A stretch of 64,000 bases of DNA. Origin: Verticillium longisporum. Lineage: Eukaryota; Ascomycota; Sordariomycetes; Glomerellales; Plectosphaerellaceae. Within the stretch, counting starts at the first letter, position 1. Every line of letters begins with the position of its first letter. The position numbers were made by a program, and so were the translations under genes. Below, one piece after another: positions 46,610 through 57,725 of the stretch. The notes below the pieces were generated by a model. It did not search any database, was not told the origin of the DNA, and worked only from the letters and a program-made list of their open reading frames with translations. The stretch is from assembly GCA_019188255.1 (NCBI GenBank), contig JAETXT010000005.1, positions 2,046,001 to 2,110,000 of the forward strand, read 5' to 3'.

Positions 46610-47843
46610 GGAGCAGGAATGGCGGCAGGTTTTTTTTTTGCGGCGGCGGCAGCTAAAAATGGGAACAAAAGGCGAGAGACAGAGAGCTAGAGGTGATGGG
46701 CGGCGACATGGTGTTTCCTGGTTCTTCTTTCCAACGTGTTTTTTTTCCTTTTTCGCTGGGTTGCGGACTCGGTTGAGACAAGATATCCCCTGGTGGTGTT
46801 TTTTTTCCCAAAGGCTTTCTGTTCTTCCTTTGTGGTAGGAATGGGACAGAGGAAAGAGGCAGGCGGGCGGGCTGTTGGGTTGGACGGACGGGCTGGTGAG
46901 TTGAAGGCAAAGAAGAAGAAAATGGCATGTTTCGCTGGAAAATGATGGTCATGGCGTTGGGCCCAGGGCGGCAGGATGGCTCGGCTCGACTCGTCTTCCT
47001 TTCTCTCTATCCGTAGCAAATTTTGTCCACGTGGACGAATATGGACTTGGTTCGGCTACACGTTGTGATTTCCCTGCATGGTGCTGCCTTGCTTGGAAAA
47101 AGACAAATCTGGTCTCTTGACATGCTTCCGAGTCGAAACATATGCACTTCTCAAACCATTTTCTTCGTAACCTAACAGCCACCACATAGTCACTCGAGCG
47201 ACATGCATCACATTAGAGACTACGGGCATTTATGAATTATTGATCTTAAGATCTTAAGAATTACCCGCTACGGCTGAACGCAAAAGCTGACCACGCCGTT
47301 CGCCCAAGAAGGCGTCCGAGTCACGCCTTTCACCATAAACTCAACAGCCCATCATCCAGGTTGCAGAAGACTCATCCTGATACGAGTTCAAACTTCTCTT
47401 CCCGCGCAATCTCTTCGGCTTTTGCATTCCGAGTAATCGTACAAAGTCATTCCTTGCCACGTAAACAAAAGTAAGGAAAACAAGCCAAATCTTCTGGACC
47501 CATCATTCGCGTTTTGTAATGAACCCATGACAGACTCTGGTCCGTCCGGTTTGTAATGAACCTAGTTGAACGCCAGTCTAAGGAGATGAGAAACAAGGAG
47601 ACAATCGGTGTCGTACATCCACAATGTCACGAGGCCGGGACCGAAGTGAAAACAAGTGTAAAGGGGGTATAGTCCGAATGATGGCGCCAAAGGGCTTTGA
47701 ATACCGTCCGCGCCAGAAGAATCATGTAGGCTCCGCCCCACAATTGAACAGTCTGAAAGTGAAGTGTCGCAAACGCGAAGCAAGAGAAAATGAGTGTGAT
47801 CGTGAGAACAACAGCCGCAGTACAACATCGCAGAAGGCGTGCA
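46610..47843. other. Intergenic between convergent genes
   Basis: 1.2 kb, no gene recognised. T-runs just after the heat-shock-factor stop (46630, 46739, 46800) suggest a 3' untranslated region. A perfect 16-bp palindrome TCTTAAGATCTTAAGA lies at 47244-47259. Confidence 0.5.
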
Positions 47844-50126
47844 TCAGAACGACGGCTTTGTGAGAAGGCGGTACTCGATGTAATCCTCGCCATCAATACT
47901 GATGAGGGAGCCCGTCGACACGAGTTTGCCAGCGAAGTTACCGGTAGGCTTGCGCTCGTACCGAATACCTTCATGGTACTTGACTTCGTTGCCGTTGGCA
48001 ACTGGCGTATGGACAGGAGGTGGGGCCTGAACGGGAGCCGAAGGAGGTGGGGGAGGCGGCAACTGCTGGACCTTATTGCGTTGCTCCTCCTGCATCTGCC
48101 ATACGCTCTCAAGACGTTGCAGGTCATCGTGCGCGTGGAATGAGTGTCCAAGGCTCGCACGACTATGGTTATTGTTCACCATTTGCATGGGGGGTAATTG
48201 GCTGCCGTGCTGCATCGGCATGCCGAGATTGGCGTTGGCAACAGCAGCCTCTCGTTCCAGAGCAAACTGAGCCCTACGAACTTCGGCCTGCTCAAGCCGT
48301 CCTATCTCTCGGCGAGCGTGGGTATCCATATCCCTGCGTGCAGCAATGGGAGTCTTTGATGACTGGCGACTCTCGAGGTTTGGCAGCGAGTGTCGTCCGT
48401 GAGGGGCGTCTGGACGGCGACCGTTGCTCCTGAGCTCTTGACCATTGACCACAGTCTCCATGTCCTGCCTGCAACCCTCGTCGGCATCGTTCTTATCTGC
48501 GCCCTTCGGCCCGGGCACTTCATCGTCATGTCGCCTATCGACACCCTTCCCGTTGGCGGCTGTGCCCGGCGGGGGGACGATCATGACGCCGTGCATGACA
48601 CGCTGTTGCGCAATGTAGACGGCATGGGTCTCGTTGCGAACCTTTTGCGCTTCCGTCTCACCTCGGTCGATCTGGTATTGGCGAACCCGGACGTACTCTT
48701 TGACCTCTGTTCGGCTTAGATCCTTGAGATGCGGCTCTGGCTCCATCTCAGGCCATTGGATCCACAGAGCGCCTGCGCCAACAGGGAAGTTTCCATCAAT
48801 ATAGCGCCCGTCTCGAGTCTCACGAACGACCTTGACCCGGAACATGTCGTTTGTACCGAGAATGCCGAGAACCGCATGGCGATCGCGTTCGTTGGGCGCG
48901 TTGCTGGGCTTCCAATACCCGACAACGATCCTGGTTGGTCGGGTTCCCCAGAGGGCCTCAAAAACGGGCACAGGAGAAATTCTCTCACTGCTTTCAGGAT
49001 GGTCGGGCAGACTGCGCCTAGGACCTACCTGGGAGTGCATCGGAGGAAGCTCCTGCGCCAGAGTGTGCCTCATTGGTGGTTGGTGCTGGCCCTGCGCTTG
49101 GGAACTCAGTATCGGGCCCCCACCGCTGATAGTGCCAACGCCACTCTGAGGGGTTGGGCCAAGCTTTCGCCGCTTAGCGATCTCAGAACGACTGCAGATG
49201 ACAGCGTCCTCGGGGATCGTGAGACCGTAGGCCACAGCCGGGGTAGGCGCCGTCTCGGAGGCCGGGTTTCTCTCCAGGCGACGTCGCGCCTCTGCAACAG
49301 CGAGCATGTCGTTTTGCCGCTTCATCTCGGACGATTCTCCCTCTACACCGGCCCTTTGCTTGACGAATTCCTTAATGTGGTGATGATTGAGCCCGACAAG
49401 TTGAGGCTCGAAAACGACGCGCTCAAATGTCACCCAGCTACCACCGGGTCCAGGAGGCACTGGATACTTCTTGGTGTCAACGGGCTGACGCTTGCGGTTG
49501 ACGTCGGCAATTCGTGTTCGCAACCTTTCTCGCACGTCAATGAAACCGACGACCGCATGCTTCTCAGCCTCGTCAGGATGCTGAGAGTCGCGCCAGTATC
49601 CAAGAATGACAGTCTTGGAATCAGCACCCGCAGGGCGACGGATCGGCTTTGCGCGGGAGATGGGCGTGTCGTCTGTGGGCAGGCTTCCTTCCTCTTCGTC
49701 ATCCGCAGGAACGTTTGACGTTGTCAGCTGTCTCTTGCGCGTGGGATAAGGGGACGTTTGCGGTCGATAGGGCAGATCCTCATCGGCGTCGCCCATGGTT
49801 TCGTCCTCTTGGTCGGAAACCACACGAAAAGGCGAAGACTTGTCGGCACCATTACGATTAGAGCTCACCACGATTTCGTCGCCCGAGGCTGGGTCGTCAT
49901 GAGTTGGGCTGGGAATGTGGTCAGGCGGCGGAGAGAGGTCGTCATCGTCTTCCAGTTGGGCATTGTTGACAGGGGTTCTGGAAGCAGACTCGATGAGCAA
50001 GGCTTTCAGAGCGGTCTGGGGAAGGCCTGTCTTGACTGACTCGGCAGGCTTCGTATCATCGGGAACTTGGTTGTCTAATGAAGGGGCAGAAGCCTCGTTC
50101 TTGACCTCAGAGGTGGTGGACTCCAT
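47844..50126 (-). CDS. Unrecognised protein with duplicated GYW domain
   Basis: Single intact coding exon of 760 residues; family not recognised. Residues about 173-262 and 399-487 are clearly two copies of one domain of about 90 residues. Both have GYW(R/K)-x-S-x2-P-(D/N)-E-x3-HAV-x-G at the start, a (Y/F)PV-x2-G-x-G stretch with an aromatic pair in the middle, and an EP-x-L...(I/V)KE(F/Y)VK helix at the end, followed by another helix with Ala/Arg. The N-terminal 170 residues are acidic and disordered. A Gln/Pro-rich coiled linker leads to a conserved-looking C-terminus (RYERKPTGNFAGKLVSTGSL, DGEDYIEYRLLTKPSF). There is no signal peptide. The start is the first ATG after a 5' leader intron. 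A nuclear regulatory role is guesswork. Confidence 0.8.
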   Translation of the reverse strand: MESTTSEVKNEASAPSLDNQVPDDTKPAESVKTGLPQTALKALLIESASRTPVNNAQLEDDDDLSPPPDHIPSPTHDDPASGDEIVVSSNRNGADKSSPFRVVSDQEDETMGDADEDLPYRPQTSPYPTRKRQLTTSNVPADDEEEGSLPTDDTPISRAKPIRRPAGADSKTVILGYWRDSQHPDEAEKHAVVGFIDVRERLRTRIADVNRKRQPVDTKKYPVPPGPGGSWVTFERVVFEPQLVGLNHHHIKEFVKQRAGVEGESSEMKRQNDMLAVAEARRRLERNPASETAPTPAVAYGLTIPEDAVICSRSEIAKRRKLGPTPQSGVGTISGGGPILSSQAQGQHQPPMRHTLAQELPPMHSQVGPRRSLPDHPESSERISPVPVFEALWGTRPTRIVVGYWKPSNAPNERDRHAVLGILGTNDMFRVKVVRETRDGRYIDGNFPVGAGALWIQWPEMEPEPHLKDLSRTEVKEYVRVRQYQIDRGETEAQKVRNETHAVYIAQQRVMHGVMIVPPPGTAANGKGVDRRHDDEVPGPKGADKNDADEGCRQDMETVVNGQELRSNGRRPDAPHGRHSLPNLESRQSSKTPIAARRDMDTHARREIGRLEQAEVRRAQFALEREAAVANANLGMPMQHGSQLPPMQMVNNNHSRASLGHSFHAHDDLQRLESVWQMQEEQRNKVQQLPPPPPPSAPVQAPPPVHTPVANGNEVKYHEGIRYERKPTGNFAGKLVSTGSLISIDGEDYIEYRLLTKPSF

Positions 50127-50161
50127 TTCAGAGGTTTTCAGATTGAATTGCGGCCAGATGA

Positions 50162-50462
50162 CTGAGGAAAGCGTTAGCATCGTGTCTGCCTAGAAGAAAA
50201 CGAAAAAAAGAAAACTGGGTGATGAGAGTCATGATGAGAACAGATTGAGGAGACGCATGGTGGCATGGAAAAGGGTGGCATGCTATAGAGGAGGGAGCAT
50301 ATAGGTGGGCGATGAAAGCAATACGAGCGTGAGGGCCGACGCCGTTCAAGTTTTGGAGGGAAAGTATCCATCAGGGGCCAAAGAACAGAAGCGAGGCAGC
50401 AACAATTACATGACGAGTGAACCATGACATGATAAGACGAGAAAAGTAAAAAGGTAACTTAC
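50162..50462 (-). other. Probable 5'-leader intron of the GYW-domain gene
   Basis: Begins GTAAGT at 50462 and ends with GCTAAC, a pyrimidine stretch and CCTCAG at 50162, a textbook fungal intron. Splicing removes the upstream in-frame ATG at 50180 and leaves the ATG at 50126 as the first start. Confidence 0.7.
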
Positions 50463-50750
50463 CAGCACAGGGTGGCGGCGGCGCAGTCGCCAGTCACCAA
50501 ATGCAGCTGAGAGTGAGTTCCGTAGAACGACGTATAGTATCGGTCGCAAACAGGGCAGAGGAATAAGATGACAAGAGCTACGACTCAATAGAGCTCAGCG
50601 TGTGACCCTGCAAAGCGAAAGAAGAAGAGAAGAGGCTCGGGTGCCGGGTGAACCGAGACGCGACTGCTGTCAAGACACCCCAGTTCGTACTCGGTGATAG
50701 GACGGGCAGGAAGATGTTGTCTGTACGACACGCAGTCTGTGATGGGGGTT

Positions 50751-50772
50751 AAAAAAAAAAAAAAAAAAAAAA
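50751..50772. repeat. A22 homopolymer
   Basis: Twenty-two consecutive A in the leader/upstream region of the GYW-domain gene. Length is unreliable in most sequence data. Confidence 0.9.
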
Positions 50773-53700
50773 GTCGAATGACGAAGAGTGAAAGGTAAGA
50801 TGCAAAGAGTTGCGCCTCGATGGGGGGGCTGGCGCACTCAGATGGACAGAGTGTTCACACAAGGACAAAGTTCTGGTGATGGTGGTAGGTGGATGTGACG
50901 CGGCTGTTGCGTTGGGGGGTGGCGGTTGGTAGGTGGTTGCGAGTGTGAAGGGTATTGTGTGGGTTGTCGGGCGTCGATGATGTAAGCGATTGAAGGGGAG
51001 CGGCGCCTCAGGCTTCCTTTCAGTGAGAGTGGAGAGAGATTGTGGTCTCGAGGTGTCTTATTATGTTGTTGGTGTTCCAAATTACGTGAATTGGAGGGGG
51101 GGATGTGGTCGGCTTATGTCGTCCAATGAGGGTTAGCGTGGATAATGCCTTTCCCTTAGAGCTGAATGTTGTTTCCCAGTTGAGGTGGGACTTTGAGTCG
51201 AAGCAGGCACGTCGTGGCTTGAGCGGGAAGGTTCCGATCGAGGAAAGAGAGATGGGGCGGGGGGAGGGGTGTGTCTGTGTCTGTGTGTGTGTTTGTTCCC
51301 TTAAGTTCCAGTGGACCAGCCGGTCTGCTTGTGCGGATGTGGATGTGGGTGTGAGTGAGAGTGTGCGTATGTGTGTATGTGTCGTATGGAGGAAAAAGAG
51401 AGGGAAAAGGCAAGTCAAGGGGGAAGAAAGGGAGAATGGGTGGGGGGGTTGTGGTATTAGTGTGTGACAAGGAGTGAGACGAAGCTTGCGGACTCAGCCA
51501 TCATCAGTCAGTCTAATGACAGTGTGATCACTGACCAAGCCCGGCGCGGAACTTTCACTTGGAGAACCTAGGCACTCGGCAGACCCCTAGAATGTCATGA
51601 AGACACGAAGACCAAGCGAAATCTAGATGGTGTGTCCCAACCGATAACCTGGGACAATTGGAGTGGAGCCCTGGCTTTGACCATCGAGTGTGTTTGGGGG
51701 ATACTTATGAACAAGGTTGATGAAATGCATGTATTTGGTTAGTGCGAGGCTGATAGATTGTTGTTCAACCGGGGGGTAAGAAGGGAGGGGGCCGAGGAAG
51801 AGGACAGACAGTAGCGACAGGAACTCTCTGGGTGGGTTCGGCATGAGCACTTTTTTTTTAAACGATGGAAGGAGGGTAGGAGGGTGAGGCAGTTGCAGCC
51901 GACTGGGTTTGTCAGAGTTTGCAAGAACTTACTCTCATGGCAATGCAAGGCAGGTAAGTAGAGTCGAGACGAGAGCAATCAAAGTGTTCCGGAATTATAG
52001 CGGGGGCATGCCAGCCAGCCACACCGCCCACCACTCACCATCCATAGCGACCATCACTCAAGCGAGTCGTGGCTCACCTTTGCCCAACAGCAGACACATA
52101 CACACACACACACGCAAACGCACATACATGGTACACATCATACCCCAACACAACTCGACACCAAGTAGCGCGTTACCGACCAATTGGTTCCGGTCGACGT
52201 TCCCCGACATGGCCCCAAGCCAGCCCAGGCCCTTTCTGGCTATATAGGCGGTCCCACCTTGGACCACCCACCACCACCAGCCCACCAAGATCCTCCAGTC
52301 TGTTATCGGTACTTTCGCCAGGCAGATAGGTAGTGGGTGCCTTGGTTACGCTGGGCCGCTATTTCGCCGCTGCAGCAGTGAACTCATCGCCCCTTGAGTT
52401 CGGAAGGCAGCGGTCTGCTGCGACCTGCTGACTCGATCCGGACATAACCTCGTCTGGCCTCACCATCCCCGGCCTGTTGAGAGCCATGTTGGGAACAGCC
52501 CTCGAGATGGATGAATAGGACAATTGCCAACAGACGGATATTCCATGCCAAGCCACGGACGACCACATCACTCAAGCTGGTGGGAAAAGCCGATGCACGC
52601 ACACAGTGCGTCAAGACTTCAGGTTCACATTGGCTCCTTCGGCGCAGATGCCCGCAGATTCACCTGCGTGCGCAATTCCAGACAGCATGCTGCTAGTGTC
52701 AGGGCTTGAGTGGTAGGGTGACTGACAGACTGGCCACTTTACCCCAGAACCCGACTCCAATACCCGACTCAACGTCGCAAACACGCATGTCCTCTGGTTC
52801 CATGACTCGTCAAGGAAAAATAAAATGAGAAGGAAACAAAAAGCTTTCTGAAGTAACTAGCAAGAACTGAAGAAGGTCAATGGCGCCAACACTAAACTGA
52901 CCAACACGCGTATTTTGAGAGTGCCCACAACTCGCAAGCATCCCTCGGCCCAGAGCTGTCGAGTTATGAGGCCCGCCAGCATCACTGGTTCCATCTGCTG
53001 ATCCAAACCTGCAGGCGAGGTCCAAGCCTGCCTTTGCTGCCAAAGGAAAAGGTGCGAAAGACTGTCGCGTTACCTTTGACCGTCGGAGCACGCCAAGTTA
53101 AAGTGGGATCGACTATCGGACTTTTACGGCTGACATGTCCACACCTCCTTTTCGTCACGCCAACCCTTGCCAATACCAGACCCTTGTCAGCGTTGATCAA
53201 GTGCACACGCCAACCGTAATGGATCGCACATTTCGGGACTCCGCCTACTGGTCATGGGGGGACAGAGAGAGTGGCCATACCGAATCCGAGCCCGAGGGAG
53301 CAAAGGTAAAATCCAGATAGAAGCATCCAATCTCCAACGAACGCAAAACACTTGCCGATGGCCGTGCGGCATACCCCCCTCTGCCTCGTTTCCTGGAAAC
53401 CTGAATAACGTGGGTTCGACGTCGTTCAGTCTCCCCACAGGTCACTCCACCTCGGCCCTGTCGCCTGTGCAACTCGAAACCAAAGATGCCTTTGGTGCCC
53501 CCTGCCGACCCAGAGCCTTGAAGTTTTGAACTAGCCCCACATTGAACTGGGCAGAACACTTGGCCAGAGAGAGCGGGACGCCAGAGCAAAGTCTGATGCA
53601 ATTGCTACCCCTTCCGAACAAAGGTTCCCATCCACCAGTTTTGGAGAATTCGGCCATGGCACTATGTGACAGCTCACGCTGGCCTCCTAGAATTGCCACA

Positions 53701-54170
53701 GTCCCGTCATCAGGAGGTTTCCTGTGGTGGTACATGTAGCTGCTACACTCGCCCGAGTTCCGAAATTGGAGGCGCGTTATTGAGTGTGTGCTGGTCGAAG
53801 GATGGGTGGCATGATCGCCGGCCTTGCCATGCAAGTCCAACGTTTGATGGCATCATCCATTCGTTGCGGCGCGGCAATTGACCCTGGCTCTTGGCCGCTT
53901 CCCACGTCAGTCTTTTTCTTCCTTTTCGGGCGCGACTCACCGATCGAGGAGACAACTGAGTGCAGAGTGCCATGTAGGCCAGCCAGCCTGCAAGACAGTC
54001 AAGAGAGACAAGACAGACCCTGGACCCGGATCATGCAGAAGCGATAATCTAACCAACTAAATCCTCCACGGCCCCGCCCTGGCCCCTTCTGGAACCAATT
54101 CCGCTCTTTCGACTGTGTCAATATGACCATCCGCGCCGTAACGTGGCTGCACGTCTGACATGATATCCAG

Positions 54171-54182
54171 CCCCCCCCCCCC
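54171..54182. repeat. C12 homopolymer
   Basis: Twelve consecutive C within the gene-poor stretch. Confidence 0.9.
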
Positions 54183-56073
54183 GAGGCGCGCCGCGCTGAC
54201 ACCTGATCCAGGGATTTGCGCGAGCTGCCCATTTGCGAAACCGTGCGCCAGAAGCAACATGCGGGCACATCACCCACCAAAGTGCCCGTTTCCGTCATGA
54301 TAAGCATTCGCATTGTCACACGTCGAACGAGCCACAATCACGACCTGACGCATGTGGATGGCGTGCGTGCGCCGCAAACCTTTTTGTCTCCGACGAAGCA
54401 ACGTTCGGACATGGCCAAAAGCGGCAACAGCGAACGTAGCCGAAACAACTTTGCCGGCTAAACAGGTGCCGATACCACACTGTATTTGATGCGACTCTGG
54501 TGGCAATACACACACATCACTATCTTCGCACTTGACCAGCCGACGTCCAGGGCAAACTACACAACAGACCACAGGCCCCAGCTGAGCGGGACCCCTTCTG
54601 ATGAAACGGAGTTCGAACCAAGCTGCCCAATCATCACATCACTAGTGCAAGGTATCCCAAAGTGTAAAGTGAGGTTCCACCAGTCAGCGAATTGCCAAGT
54701 CCACCGAGACAACATCATTCTACAGGTTGTCTCCTCGGTCCTTGGGTGCCCTCATCATGTCTTACGTACTCCAGGATGGCTTGGTTGAGTGTTTACTACT
54801 CTCGATCTATCGATTCCTCCTCGGCCACCTCTATCGCACTCGCCCCGCTCTGCCCCTTAACGAAGCACGAGCAACTTGGGGTACCTTTGCAAAGTATTGC
54901 GCTCATCAGCGCCACGAGACAACGCATGCTTCTTTCTTTGCCAACCTATCGACTGGCCGGCCGAACCAGTTGGTTGGTTGGTTGGTAGGTAGTTTGGCAC
55001 ACTCGACATCCCAGCCATCTAACAGTACGTAGGTTCTCATGTGATTCAAGCCCCTGCAAGCAATGCACAGCGTGGGTCAGTCATCATGTTGGCGACATGC
55101 GCCTCGCGACGTACGGACAAATAGAGCGCGCGCACGTCCCAGTACCGATCGACACGCAGACTCTTCAAGTTTTAGCAGCATACGGCCGGCTGGCGGTCAA
55201 CCAGACGGTGAACAGAGGAGACGATGGAGTACTCGTTTGTTATTTCTCGCGTTTGGAGCGGAAAGTGGTGATAAGACCCCGGCCACATGGCGGATGATTA
55301 TGACACCAGCCAGTTGACTCGATTCTGTTCTGTATACCCATCTCACCTACATACACGCTTTAGCCCCACAGTGGAAGCACTAGACGTCAATCTAGCTTCA
55401 ATGGCCCGGCTCACAAGCCACGAACTTGCGCTCCTCGCCCCAGGCGTACAGCTTGGCGTGCCTTTCTACAGGCATCTCCTCGTACCCGACCAGGCGGACC
55501 GCTGGAGTATGGGACGCGAAGGATCGCGAACGGAGCCCCATCTTGCGACGCAGGGTTTGCGGGCTGTCGGACTCGTTGCGTCCGTTACATGCGCCGCGTC
55601 GCAGATTTGCTCGCTTTCGAGTCGTCTTGCCAATGAATAGAGGTAGTGCCACCATTCTGGCCATACCAGTTGTGCGCCCATGCGCGTCCAGTCCTGTTTA
55701 CCTCCGGCCAACTTCTCTGGAGCGCCCATGAAGGCCATCAGGGTAAGAAGGGCTATAGGCTGCATGTGACTTCTTACTAAAGAGGACGCCACAGGTCGCT
55801 CTTCTACCTTTGCCACTTGCGTACAAAGGCATGACTCACTCTGGCTGAGGTCGATACAATTCTCTGCTTGTGATGGATTCCACCCGGGCGGAGCCCAAAT
55901 CGCGACGAACAATGATGCGCGTATCGCAAGTTGGGTGTGTCGATCCCCAGTGGCGCTTTTTGCTTGCTTCTCGTGATGCTCAGGTTCAGGCGCAAACAGC
56001 GAACGTGGCCTCAGACCTCCTGATGAGAGAGGGGGAGTGAGTGAAGGGTCAAGGACAAGCACGTAAGGCGTCA

Positions 56074-57725
56074 TCAGACAGCGCAGATTGTGTGTCTCAC
56101 GCGGCATGCCGCCAGAAGCATCGGCAAACTGCTGCAGCTCGGTCTGGTTGCAACCTCAGCTTGTACGGATGCTCTCTCTCGCCTCATCTCCGACCACGTC
56201 CACCACGGCCCCTGCCTCCTCTTCCGCCGCGGCCTCCGCCCCTTCCCCCCTCGGCCGCGGTCCGGCAGGGCGCAGCGCTCGTACAGCTTCAGGTCGGCGA
56301 AGGCCGCCTGGCCGAATCGCATGAAATTGATGAGGCCGCGGTCGACGACGGAGATGAGTACGTTGCGATGGCCGTGTTTGAGGCGCGGGTAGAAGCGCCC
56401 CGGCGCCGAGAGTGATGCGTCTGCGGGGTCGTAGGGAGTCGAGTCGAAGAGAGCTTCGAGCTGCTCCAGCTCTGGAACGAACGTGTCCCTAGCGTCGACG
56501 ACGGCGATGCGCAGGTCGGGCGGTGGCGGATCGCTTTTGGAGAAGACTGGGTGCTTGGACGGGCGCCAGACATGGAAGAAGACCTTGAAAGGATCCTCGG
56601 GCGCGGCTGTATCGGCCGCCTTCTCGCGGGGGTCGAAGCGAGGGATAAGTTCGAGCTGTTTGTATATCGGTGCGTATTTGCGGTAGAGACCGGGCCGGAC
56701 GAGGGGGCCGAAGGGAGGCGCTTGGCCGTCGCGCTCCGGTCGGCTCAAAAGGGAGAAGAGCCACTGCCAGACGGACTTTGGTTGGGTTGATGCCGGTGAC
56801 GGTGCAGCATGGGTCGCCGTCTCGCCCGCGGGCGCCCGCTGGACGTGGTAACCGCCTCTCTTGAGGTGTGCGTAGACCTGGTACTTGGGCAACGTGATCT
56901 TTCCGCGCTCGCCCTCGACGCCGATGAGAAGCGCATAGGCTGCTTGCAGGCTGAGGGGAACGCCATCGGCGAACTCGTCGTCATCGTCCTCTTCTTCTCT
57001 GTCCGCCTCTGGCTCTCCGTCAGCCGGCGCGCCGCTGTGATTGTCGTCACCCCGCTGCGCAGTAGTCTTGCTGCCCTTCATCGCGCCCTTGCTCCTCTTG
57101 ATCTCCAGCCCCGGCATCAGCTCCTGCAGCGTCCTGTCGGGCCACCACAGGTCCATGGACCCGCGCTCGAGCATGAACAGCGCCTCCTCGGGCAGCAGCC
57201 AGACCTTGCCGACGGCCGGGCTCGGCGGCTTCATGCCGCGCACCGTGCGTCCGACGGACCTGTTCTGCGGGCCCTTGAGCTCCTCCAGCACGACGACCCT
57301 GTCGGCGGCGTGCAGCGCCGGGTCGAGGGCGGCGACGAACTCGGGCCGCGCCGTGGCGAGCTCGGCGAGGGCCGCGGGCCAGTGGTCGGCAAAGAGCCAG
57401 CCGCGGTTCCAGTCGCCCGTGTGCAGGCGCGTGTAGGCGAGGACGTCCTCGATGACACGGCGCGACGTCTCGAGGGCGGCGTCCTGGGCGCGGGTGCCGT
57501 GCGCCTCAAAGTCCTTCTGCCCCTTGCGGATCGTCTGCGAGGACACGCCCTTTTGGAGAACATGGAGGCGAAGAGGGCCATGTCGAAGGGGGCGTCGGCG
57601 GGGTCGTCTTCGTTGTCGTTGGCGTCGGGGTCGCCATTGTTGGCGTTGGCGTTGCCCTTGCCTGCGAACGGCGCCGGCGACGGCGACGGCGTGAGGAAGG
57701 GGTTGTCGTCGTCGTCGAGGGGCAT
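56074..57725 (-). CDS. sen54: tRNA-splicing endonuclease subunit Sen54 (one frame break)
   Basis: Structural subunit of the heterotetrameric endonuclease that removes tRNA introns. About 550 residues on one exon when the break is allowed for. The start MPLDDDDNPFLTPSPSPAPF leads to FDMALFASMFSK, where the frame is one base short in a T4 run on the plus strand (57551-57554); it then continues KGVSSQTIRKGQKDFEAHGT. The Sen54 N-terminal domain is visible as VWLLPEEALFMLERGSMDLW and LPKYQVYAHLKRGGY, with SLQAAYALLIGVEGERGK between them. The C-terminal part has VFFHVWRPSKHPVFSKSDPP and LISVVDRGLINFMRFGQAAF, then a basic tail. No catalytic triad is expected, since Sen2 and Sen34 carry it. An intron-bearing tRNA gene lies 1.4 kb away. 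Confidence 0.88.

Larger units (their letters stand above)
50127..56073. other. 5.9-kb gene-poor stretch with simple repeats
   Basis: No convincing gene on either strand; only short unrelated reading frames. It includes the leader intron, an A22 run (50751-50772), TG-rich repeats (about 51270-51375), a CA repeat (about 52093-52116) and a C12 run (54171-54182). It could hold a long leader, distal control elements, noncoding RNA or a decayed gene. Confidence 0.6.

Noticed and set aside
50520..50588. Peptide resembling a C2H2 zinc finger (CPVCDRYY...HSQLH) upstream of the GYW gene
   Set aside because: Spacing is short for C2H2, no ATG precedes it, and the frame stops soon after the leader-intron junction. 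Judged chance.
51258..51380. TG/CA repeats as possible telomere-like or CRISPR-like sequence
   Set aside because: Irregular dinucleotide repeats without spacers or TTAGGG units; ordinary microsatellite.
55287..55640. 117-codon open frame in the gene-poor stretch
   Set aside because: No domain, no neighbouring exons, composition like surrounding non-coding sequence.
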